Shown: positions 21,072 to 26,918 of the stretch, piece after piece | Layout: each line of letters opens with the position of its first letter | How positions within the stretch are numbered: position 1 is the stretch's first letter | Assembly: GCA_947587115.1 (NCBI GenBank) | Contig: CANPXY010000009.1 | Span: 1 to 26,918, forward strand | Direction: 5' to 3' | Source of the DNA: an uncultured Bacilli bacterium | GTDB lineage: Bacteria > Bacillota_I > Bacilli_A > RF39 > UBA660 | DNA length: 26,918 nt | Notes under the pieces: generated by a model | The model's database searches: none | The model's input: the letters and a program-made list of their open reading frames with translations, nothing else | Told to the model about the DNA's origin: nothing | Made by a program: the position numbers and the translations under genes

Positions 21072-21162
21072 GTACAGTACATATGCTAGAGGAGAAAATG
21101 TTATATATAATGTTAATTATCCAACTTCCTATAATTGATGTTATGTTAACTTCTTTATAGAA

Positions 21163-21609
21163 TTACCATAATTCAATATCAAATTCTATATTGTTCCCTA
21201 CTACTCCTGAATAGAATAATAGTTCATAATCATCTTCTCTTGGGACGTCATAGACGATTGTAATTTCTTTTGATTGATTTGGACCAATGGTTCCGTCATT
21301 TAAAATCGTTCCTGAATATATACGATCATCTACTTCTAAATAAAAATTATCTTCACTGATCTGTTCTACGGTTGTATTATGATTTGTTATTTCAAAGGTC
21401 ACTATTAAGTATTGTCCATAGATCGAACTTTCTCCATTATATTGTTCTACAGCGTCGTTTTTCGTCATCGTGATCGTATAGTTGTCTATGGATGCGTTCT
21501 CGTGGAGTTTAAATTCTGTTTTGACGTAGTCTGGTGCGTCTAAATCACTACAGCCTGTAAAAAGTACGATTGCAATAAATAAAAGCATGATAGTCTTTAA
21601 ATATTTCAT
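21163..21609 (-). CDS. Lipoprotein with DUF4352-like Ig domain
   Basis: 148 residues. Lipoprotein signal peptide with lipobox LFTGC (Cys20), so the mature protein is lipid-anchored outside the membrane. The body is a single beta domain: NYTITMTKNDAVEQYNG, YLIVTFEITNHNTTVEQIS, NFYLEVDDRIYSG, GPNQSKEITIVYDVP. This order (a conserved 'xVxFxIxNxxxxxxxISxxxFxL' strand pair and 'PGxxxxGxxxFDVP') is typical of telokin-like DUF4352 domains. GGGTGAG precedes the ATG; TTGTTA/18 nt/TATAAT lies on the minus strand at 21658-21629. Role unknown; relatives often sit near transport or stress genes. Confidence 0.72.
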   Translation of the reverse strand: MKYLKTIMLLFIAIVLFTGCSDLDAPDYVKTEFKLHENASIDNYTITMTKNDAVEQYNGESSIYGQYLIVTFEITNHNTTVEQISEDNFYLEVDDRIYSGTILNDGTIGPNQSKEITIVYDVPREDDYELLFYSGVVGNNIEFDIELW

Positions 21610-21628
21610 AGTTTCTCACCCTACTTTC

Positions 21629-21658
21629 ATTATACAAATAAAATAGGGGAAGTAACAA
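21629..21658 (-). promoter_or_regulatory. Promoter of the lipoprotein gene
   Basis: Minus strand TTGTTA (21658-21653), 18 nt, TATAAT (21634-21629). Confidence 0.55.
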
Positions 21659-21713
21659 GTTTTTTTTGAATATTTTTAAGTCTCATCGTCAATACTATCA
21701 ATGGAGGTCAATC

Positions 21714-21899
21714 ATGAAAAAGAAAAATCCTAGTATTCGGTGTGACGTAGAATCTTGTAAACATAATGATTATAGTTGTGGTTATTGTGATCTTGATGAG
21801 ATTCAAGTAAGTTGCAACTGTAAAAATGACGAAGTAGAAGATCAGGAAGAAACGATTTGTGCGAGCTTCGAATGTAATGATGCAAAAAAGGAATCATAG
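21714..21899 (+). CDS. DUF1540 family cysteine-rich protein
   Basis: 61 residues, eight cysteines. The spacing (IRCDVESCKHN, SCGYCDLDEIQVSC, ICASFEC) matches DUF1540, a small family with an N-terminal CxxxxCxxN and a terminal CxSF, probably binding a metal such as zinc. Cytoplasmic, no signal peptide. ATG 21714 follows GGAGG; longer frames to 21666 add no recognisable sequence. DUF1540 genes are frequent in spore-formers. The stop lies within the terminator shared with deoB. Confidence 0.78.
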   Translation: MKKKNPSIRCDVESCKHNDYSCGYCDLDEIQVSCNCKNDEVEDQEETICASFECNDAKKES

Positions 21900-21912
21900 T
21901 TGATTCCTTTTT
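21885..21912. terminator. Bidirectional terminator between the DUF1540 gene and deoB
   Basis: AAAAAGGAATC (21885-21895), 6-nt loop, GATTCCTTTTT (21902-21912). Confidence 0.85.
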
Positions 21913-21931
21913 GTGTACTCTTCCCCTACTC

Positions 21932-23101
21932 TTATTTTAATTCGTTTAAGAAACCCGTACCAATTAGTGGTTGATTAACTTCAAAATTTTCAGCGATGGT
22001 AGCACCAATATCTGCTAAAGAATTACGGACTGGTAATCTCTTAGGCTCTAGAAAACTGCGACTGTAGATTAGAATTGGGACGTTTTCTCTAGTATGATCG
22101 TTTCCTGGGAATGTTGGATCATTGCCATGATCGGCTGTAATAATCAATAAATCTTCTGTATCGAGTTTATTTAACATAATTGGTATTTCTACGTCCAACT
22201 CTTCGATTGCTTTGGCGTAGCCCTCAATATCACGTCTGTGACCATAATTGCTATCAAATTCATTTAGATTGGCAAAACATAATCCTGTGAAGTTCTTATC
22301 CATGATATCGGTCAATTTGTTGATCGCTTCAATATTGGAAGGAGCTTTGATAATTTTGGTAATTCCTTCCCCATCGAAAACATCGTTGATCTTGCCGATC
22401 GCAATGACGCTTAAGTTGTTCTCTTTAAGTGCATCTAGAACAGAATGATGTGGTGGTTTGATGGCATAGTCACGACGTTCATTGTTTAACTTTCTAAACT
22501 TTCCTGGTTTTCCAGTGAAAGGGCGAGCGATGATGCGTCCGACTTGCCACTCTTCTCTTTTAGTAACTTCACGAATCTTTTCACAATATTGGTAAAGTTG
22601 AGCGACCGGAATGACGTCTTCATGCGCCGCAACTTGAAGATTTGAATCGGATGAAGTGTAGATGATCAACGATCCGTAATTGAGCTGACGTTCTCCAAGT
22701 TCTTGAATGATTTCATCTGTTTCACTGTATTTGTTCCCAATCACTCGACGTCCAGTAATTTGTTCGATTGTATCGATTAAATCGCTTGGGAACCCTTTGT
22801 CGTTGAATGTTTTAAAAGGAATTTTACTTTCAATGCCCATCATTTCATAATGTCCTGATAAAGTGTCTTTTCCAACATTGCTTGGACGGCCGATCGTATA
22901 GTATGCTTCAACGTCAGGATTCTCATCCATATTGAGCGTGTTTAAAAATCCTAATTTTTGAAGATTTGGCACAAATAGATCATATTTCTCTTTAATGTGC
23001 CCGAGCGTATTTGCTCCTTGGTCATGATAGTGATCGGCATCGATGGCTTCCCCTACTCCTAGGGAATCTAATACAATTAAAAATACACGTTTAAACTTCA
23101 T
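21932..23101 (-). CDS. deoB: Phosphopentomutase
   Basis: 389 residues, full length. Converts (deoxy)ribose 1-phosphate to 5-phosphate in nucleoside salvage. Alkaline phosphatase superfamily metal sites are present: VLDSLGVGEA (Asp12) with the DQGANTLGHI segment containing the phosphorylated Thr region, and TADHGNDPTFPGNDHTRENVPILIYS near 330-355 carrying the metal-binding Asp/His residues. AAGGAGA precedes the ATG. It follows xerD by 11 nt, as in the B. subtilis xerD-drm order, so it is co-transcribed from the xerD promoter. No purine nucleoside phosphorylase follows. Confidence 0.97.
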   Translation of the reverse strand: MKFKRVFLIVLDSLGVGEAIDADHYHDQGANTLGHIKEKYDLFVPNLQKLGFLNTLNMDENPDVEAYYTIGRPSNVGKDTLSGHYEMMGIESKIPFKTFNDKGFPSDLIDTIEQITGRRVIGNKYSETDEIIQELGERQLNYGSLIIYTSSDSNLQVAAHEDVIPVAQLYQYCEKIREVTKREEWQVGRIIARPFTGKPGKFRKLNNERRDYAIKPPHHSVLDALKENNLSVIAIGKINDVFDGEGITKIIKAPSNIEAINKLTDIMDKNFTGLCFANLNEFDSNYGHRRDIEGYAKAIEELDVEIPIMLNKLDTEDLLIITADHGNDPTFPGNDHTRENVPILIYSRSFLEPKRLPVRNSLADIGATIAENFEVNQPLIGTGFLNELK

Positions 23102-23112
23102 ATCTATTCTCC

Positions 23113-24006
23113 TTATTTATGATCTCTGGGATGATATTTTTGATATTCTTCTTTGATTTTGCGCTGGTCAAGATGCGTATAGATCTTTGTAGTAGCAATA
23201 TCGGAATGTCCTAGCATCTCTTGAATGCTCCGTAGATCAGCGCCATGATTTAATAAGTGCGTCGCAAAACTGTGTCGTAAGGTGTGCGGGGAAACGTTTG
23301 GATTTAGTCCTTTTTCCAGAAGTAGTTTTTTAAGTATTTTAAAAAATCCTTGCCTGGTGATGGGCTTGCCATGATTATTCAAAAATAGTTGGTCGTACCG
23401 AACTTTTTTTTCTAATTTTTCGCGCTCTGGAAGATAATCTTGCAGTGCCTTCATGCTGTATTCCCCTAATGGAATTATACGCTCTTTGCTCCCCTTTCCA
23501 TTTACTCTAATGACACAATTGGTAAAATCGACATTGTGAAGTGTCAAATTTATAAGTTCAGAAATTCGAAGACCTGTACCATAGAGCAATTCTAACATTG
23601 CTTTATTACGATAGTCAAATGCTGTATTAAGTGGCAGATCTAAAAGTTGATCTACTTCTTCCACCGAAAGTGTATGTGGCAAACTTTTACGTAATTTCGG
23701 TCGTTCGACGGTCTCTGAGACATCTTTTGTAACTATTTTTTGACGCACTAGATATTTGTGAAGGTTTTTAATGGTGGTCAGTTGATGTGCAATCGATGAA
23801 ATCGCTTCGTTTTGTTCACTTAAATATTTGAGGTAAGCGGTGATGTGTTCTTGTTTTATTTCTTCTACTTCCGTGATATTTTGCTCTATTAAAAAAGCCC
23901 TATAGCTTTTTAAGTCATAAGTATAAGATGAAACAGTATTTTTTGATAGTCTTTTTTCAAAACGGCAGTAATTCAAATAATCGTCGATCGCATCTATGAC
24001 TTTCAT
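23113..24006 (-). CDS. xerD: Site-specific tyrosine recombinase XerD
   Basis: 297 residues. XerD with XerC resolves chromosome dimers at dif. Catalytic set complete: Arg147 in GTGLRISEL, Lys171, His241 and Arg244 in HTLRHSFATH, His267 in MLGHSDI, Tyr276 in KIYTHL. N-terminal SAM-like core-binding domain (1-90, RFEKRLSKNTVSSYTYDLKS). ATG 24006 is used as GGTG (24016-24013, minus strand) is 6 nt away; longer starts to 24051 run through the promoter. XerC and XerD are hard to separate by eye; the deoB partner favours XerD. Confidence 0.92.
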   Translation of the reverse strand: MKVIDAIDDYLNYCRFEKRLSKNTVSSYTYDLKSYRAFLIEQNITEVEEIKQEHITAYLKYLSEQNEAISSIAHQLTTIKNLHKYLVRQKIVTKDVSETVERPKLRKSLPHTLSVEEVDQLLDLPLNTAFDYRNKAMLELLYGTGLRISELINLTLHNVDFTNCVIRVNGKGSKERIIPLGEYSMKALQDYLPEREKLEKKVRYDQLFLNNHGKPITRQGFFKILKKLLLEKGLNPNVSPHTLRHSFATHLLNHGADLRSIQEMLGHSDIATTKIYTHLDQRKIKEEYQKYHPRDHK

Positions 24007-24022
24007 TTCTTTCACCATTCTT

Positions 24023-24051
24023 ATTATATAAAAAATTCCTTGATAATTCAA
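24023..24051 (-). promoter_or_regulatory. Promoter of xerD-deoB
   Basis: Minus strand TTGAAT (24051-24046), 17 nt, TATAAT (24028-24023). A small dyad CTTGA/TCAAG (24039-24052) overlaps the -35. Confidence 0.7.
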
Positions 24052-24124
24052 GTGGTCCTTTGTTGCTGATATGTTCTACTCGCTTATTTTTCATTTTTTT
24101 GATAAAATATAGTTGGTGATGAAT

Positions 24125-25348
24125 ATGGAAAAATCATTGGCATTAAAACTCGCTCCTAAGAGCATTTCAGAGGTCATTGGTCAACAACATCTTTTAGGAG
24201 ATGGGATGATTTTATCGAATTTAGTAAAGAATAAAAAATTATTTTCGATGATTCTTTATGGAAAACCGGGCATTGGAAAAACCTCTATTGCCAGTGCCAT
24301 TGTGCAAGATTTGGGAGTTCGCTTTCGCTTTTTGAATGCGGTCATCAATAATAAGAAAGATTTTGATGTAGTCATTGAGGAAGCGAAAATGTATGATGGC
24401 TTGGTTTTGATTATGGATGAAATTCATCGTTTGAATAAAGATAAGCAAGATTTATTGTTGCCGCAGCTGGAGAGTGGCTTGATCACTTTGATCGGCATGA
24501 CGACAAGCAATCCTTATCACAGTATCAATCCGGCCATTCGTAGTCGCTGTCATCTTTTTGAACTGCACGAATTGACGACCGAGGATCTTTTGGAAGGACT
24601 TCATCGCGCCATCTTGCATCCAGATCTTGAAGGAATTGAAATTGATGAAGAAACCTTACAATATATTGCCAAACTGGCTGGAAATGATCTGCGTTATGCT
24701 TACAATCTTTTGGAGCTTGCTTACTATGGATCAAGTGATAAAAAAATTACGATCGACACGATTAAAACAATCAATCCCAAACCTGTATTTTTTCATGATA
24801 AAAATGAAGATGGTTATTATGACGTGCTTTCGGCCTTTCAAAAATCAATTCGGGGAAGCGATATCGATGCTGCCATGCATTATCTCGGACGATTGCTCGA
24901 GGCCGGAGATTTAGATAGTATTTATCGACGAATGAGTGTCATTGCTTATGAAGATATTGGGCTTGCCAATCCTTCGATTGGTCCTAAAGTGATGGCCGCC
25001 ATTGCTGCTAGTGAATTGGTGGGCCTTCCGGAAGCTCGTATTCCCCTTGCGACAGTCATTGCTGAGATGGCGCTTTCGCCCAAATCCAATACTGCGAAGA
25101 TGGCCATCGATCAGGCATTAAGTGATATTGAAACTGGAAATTGTGGCAATGTTCCAAATCATATTAAAACTACTTCTAAAGATTATAAATATCCGCATGA
25201 TTATCCGAATGCCTTTGTTCAACAACAATATTTGCCAGATAATATCAAACATAAAAAATATTATCAACCTAAAAATTTAGGTCATGAGGCAACGTTTAAA
25301 GATGTCTACCAAAAGTTAGAAAAACTCAAAGAAAAAAAGTCGGCTTAA
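24125..25348 (+). CDS. rarA: Replication-associated recombination AAA+ ATPase RarA (MgsA)
   Basis: 407 residues, normal for RarA/MgsA. It is a clamp-loader-like ATPase acting at stalled forks. Walker A GKPGIGKT at 46-53, Walker B VLIMDEIHR around 94-102 (IMDEIHRLNKDKQD), sensor 1 TTSNP at 126-130, arginine-finger region IRSRC, and the MgsA C-terminal tetramerisation domain (YRRMSVIAYEDIGLANP, YKYPHDYPNAFVQQQYLPD). ATG 24125 lies 6 nt after GGTG; TTG/ATG codons upstream overlap that site. A TGaTAAAAT at 24100-24108 is a likely extended -10. It is divergent from xerD and convergent with holA. Confidence 0.96.
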   Translation: MEKSLALKLAPKSISEVIGQQHLLGDGMILSNLVKNKKLFSMILYGKPGIGKTSIASAIVQDLGVRFRFLNAVINNKKDFDVVIEEAKMYDGLVLIMDEIHRLNKDKQDLLLPQLESGLITLIGMTTSNPYHSINPAIRSRCHLFELHELTTEDLLEGLHRAILHPDLEGIEIDEETLQYIAKLAGNDLRYAYNLLELAYYGSSDKKITIDTIKTINPKPVFFHDKNEDGYYDVLSAFQKSIRGSDIDAAMHYLGRLLEAGDLDSIYRRMSVIAYEDIGLANPSIGPKVMAAIAASELVGLPEARIPLATVIAEMALSPKSNTAKMAIDQALSDIETGNCGNVPNHIKTTSKDYKYPHDYPNAFVQQQYLPDNIKHKKYYQPKNLGHEATFKDVYQKLEKLKEKKSA

Positions 25349-25360
25349 ACCGGCTTTTTT
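25334..25360. terminator. Bidirectional terminator between rarA and holA
   Basis: AAAAAGTCGG (25334-25343), 6-nt loop, CCGGCTTTTTT (25350-25360), with A and T runs on both sides. It overlaps both stop regions. Confidence 0.85.
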
Positions 25361-26303
25361 ATGTGGTCAAAAGAAAGTTTTCTAATCCATCTTCGGCTTG
25401 GATGAGACCACTTTTAATTTGATAATCTAAGGTTGCTAAGCGATCGATGTAACGTAGAAGATCTTCTTCACTATAGTAGCGGCCATTTTCCTTGGCTTTG
25501 TCAATTCGATATGGATGACAATCGAGGATTTTGCGTATCTCTTCTTTTTTGAAATTCTTTTTCGTAAGAACTTTTACTTGGTAGAGAAAGCGAAATTGAT
25601 TGGCCAACATTCCTAAAATGGCAATGGCATCGTATCCAAGTGCTCGTAGATCACGGTATTTGGAAAAAGAGGCCTGTTGGTCTTTGGTAATCAGTGCATT
25701 TAGAAATGAAAAGAGAAAGGTATCGGATTGATCTAATTCCCGTTCTACAAGCATCGTAATGTCTTTTTTGGTGATCTTTTTGCTTTTTAGAGCATAGAGT
25801 TTCAACTTTTCACATTCCTGCCTCAATTTGGCAGTATCTTGATTACAAAATTCGAGCAATAATGCTTGAGCTCCTGGCTCTAATTCATAACCTTTAAGCT
25901 CCTCTTTGATGAGGGTTAAAGGATTGGTCTCTAATTGTTCGAATTGAGCAGTTTCTTTAAGTAATTTAACGATTTTGCGCCGTTCATCGACTTCCTCGGC
26001 GAAGATGATCAAGATGTGGTCGGGATTGGGGTTTTTAAGATATTTTTCCAAATGTTGGATGGCCTCATCCTCTTCTTTCCCTACTCCACTCACAAGAAAA
26101 TATGGATGCGTTACAATGATGCATTTTTTATTACTCAAAAAGGAATAAGTGTCGAGATCTTCTAATACTTGGTCCAAGGTATTTTCTTCTAAGTCATAAC
26201 GACTCATCGCATCGTCTTCAATATGGTAATGCGCCTTAATTTCTTGCACTTTTTGATTTCTTAGAACGGGGTCACCCGATTGATATACGTAGATCGACTT
26301 CAT
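25359..26303 (-). CDS. holA: DNA polymerase III delta subunit
   Basis: 314 residues. HolA is the wrench subunit of the clamp loader that opens the DnaN ring. Family features: N-terminal VYQSGDPVLRNQKVQEIK (start of the AAA+-like fold with degenerate ATP site), CIIVTHPYFLVSG, and NPDHILIIFAEEVDERRKIVKLLK (strand-helix of domain I), and a helical C-terminus with ALGYDAIAILGMLANQFRFLYQVKVL. ATG 26303 follows GAGG by about 5 nt; longer frames reach into the preceding gene. It starts 7 nt after the alaS stop, so the two are an operon. Confidence 0.93.
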   Translation of the reverse strand: MKSIYVYQSGDPVLRNQKVQEIKAHYHIEDDAMSRYDLEENTLDQVLEDLDTYSFLSNKKCIIVTHPYFLVSGVGKEEDEAIQHLEKYLKNPNPDHILIIFAEEVDERRKIVKLLKETAQFEQLETNPLTLIKEELKGYELEPGAQALLLEFCNQDTAKLRQECEKLKLYALKSKKITKKDITMLVERELDQSDTFLFSFLNALITKDQQASFSKYRDLRALGYDAIAILGMLANQFRFLYQVKVLTKKNFKKEEIRKILDCHPYRIDKAKENGRYYSEEDLLRYIDRLATLDYQIKSGLIQAEDGLENFLLTT

Positions 26304-26310
26304 GAAGTCC

Positions 26311-26918
26311 TCACTGAATTTCTCCTTCGAGCCAAGTGAAGATTTCATTTAGTTTTTGATCGTGTTTTCCTCCACCTTGTGCGAAGGTAGCACTTCCTCC
26401 CCCATTACCATCCGATAGCATTGCTGCCTGTTTTACGAGTAAGCCCGCATTCATTTCTTTAAGATTGTTTCGACAAATGAAGTTGATCGTGTGATTGTCC
26501 TTGACGTTGGCAAAGAAGATGAGTCCTGTTTCTATTTTATTGAGAAGTTGATCGGCAAGATCTTTTAAAATTTCCATATCATAGTTGGCTACTTTCATGA
26601 TGAGGACCTTATGATTGTTGATAGAACGAACTTGTTCTAGGAACGCATCAAGATCGTTCAAGGCCAATTTCTGTTTTTCTTTGAGATACATTTTTTCAAG
26701 ATTTTTAACTTCGTTATGAATATATTCTAATTCGTTACGATTATAGATTATATCTTTATAGCTGGTTGGTTTAGTGTTGTCGATCTCAACATCAAACGTG
26801 AGGTCGATCTTCTCTTTTTTGGCGCTGGCAATCAAATTTTTAGCTTTCATCAACAGTTTGATCATCTCGTCATTATAAGGTTTGATGGCTTCAAAGAGCG
26901 CTACTTCGACCATATCGC
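26311..26918 (-). CDS. alaS: Alanyl-tRNA synthetase, C-terminal part (cut by the window edge)
   Basis: The minus-strand frame is open to the window edge, so only about 202 C-terminal residues are seen. They contain a coiled-coil (ELEYIHNEVKNLEKMYLKEKQK) and the DHHA1 domain with the glycine-rich GGSATFAQGGGKHD (family GGGRPDxAQGGG), the C-Ala module that contacts tRNA-Ala. The catalytic and editing domains are outside the window. The internal ATG at 26913 is not a start. The TGA stop is 7 nt before the holA ATG. The short order alaS-holA differs from B. subtilis, where alaS is followed by yrzL/yrrK. Confidence 0.92.
   Translation of the reverse strand, partial: DMVEVALFEAIKPYNDEMIKLLMKAKNLIASAKKEKIDLTFDVEIDNTKPTSYKDIIYNRNELEYIHNEVKNLEKMYLKEKQKLALNDLDAFLEQVRSINNHKVLIMKVANYDMEILKDLADQLLNKIETGLIFFANVKDNHTINFICRNNLKEMNAGLLVKQAAMLSDGNGGGSATFAQGGGKHDQKLNEIFTWLEGEIQ

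Noticed and set aside
21098..21160. 20-codon hydrophobic ORF after AGAGGAG
   Set aside because: The spacing from Shine-Dalgarno to ATG is only 3 nt, there is no separate promoter or terminator, and the product is a random-looking Ile/Leu/Met string. Possible but not supported.
1..26918. Mycoplasma genetic code (TGA as Trp)
   Set aside because: TGA stops nusB, the CotF gene and alaS at the right family lengths, Trp is TGG, and sporulation genes are present.
1..26918. Mobile elements, prophage, CRISPR array or tRNA genes
   Set aside because: No transposase, phage structural gene, regular spaced repeats or cloverleaf was found. XerD is the chromosomal dimer-resolution type beside deoB, not an element integrase.

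Overview
The window is AT-rich DNA from a spore-forming, low-GC Gram-positive bacterium (Bacillota). TGA and TAA both close genes, TGG encodes Trp, Shine-Dalgarno sites are strong (AGGAGG, GGTG) and many promoters are sigma-A type with an extended -10 (TGnTATAAT or TGaTAAAAT). Sporulation genes (spoIVB, spoIIM, two CotF-like coat proteins, a SigE/SigK-like sigma factor) rule out a mycoplasma. The archaeal-type short ProRS and probable archaeal-type AspRS, TasA/camelysin-like BspA-LRR surface proteins and small paralogous membrane proteins suggest an anaerobic or gut lineage near Erysipelotrichales/RF39-type Bacilli. This placement is inference.

Layout. 1-2294: tail of a class II aminoacyl-tRNA synthetase, proS and a sporulation-type sigma factor, closed by a 26-bp palindromic terminator shared with a convergent alpha/beta hydrolase. 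3146-3366: a structured RNA that looks like 6S RNA. 3498-4814: surface LRR protein. 4899-5432: two CotF-like genes behind a SigG-like promoter. 5536-10076: mutS, nusB, xseA, xseB. 10142-11475: a second LRR surface gene, a paralogue of the first, whose promoter carries a run of ten G between -35 and -10 (probable phase-variable switch). 11518-12504: spoIVB on the minus strand.

12718-13429: two tandem paralogous small membrane proteins of unknown function. 13509-14086: a roughly 580-nt highly structured non-coding RNA with its own promoter and terminator, followed by a four-helix membrane protein with a DxxxD motif. I read this pair as OLE RNA (ornate large extremophilic RNA) and its partner OapA, and it is the most notable system in the window. 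The neighbourhood (nusB, xseA, xseB, spoIVB) resembles the region where OLE is found in Bacillus halodurans, as I recall it. 14732-14824 (minus): a 30-residue single-pass membrane microprotein resembling Prli42/DUF4044.

14930-18371: spoIIM (with a SigE-like promoter), an endonuclease/exonuclease/phosphatase-family protein, mnmA and an HTH protein with a dyad in its promoter. 18510-20681: large membrane-anchored protein with Ig-like domains and a C-terminal beta-helix. 20871-21896: small membrane protein, lipoprotein and DUF1540 protein. 21932-24006 (minus): xerD-deoB operon. 24125-25348: rarA/mgsA. 25359-26918 (minus): alaS (3' part)-holA operon. No tRNA, IS element, prophage or CRISPR array is visible.
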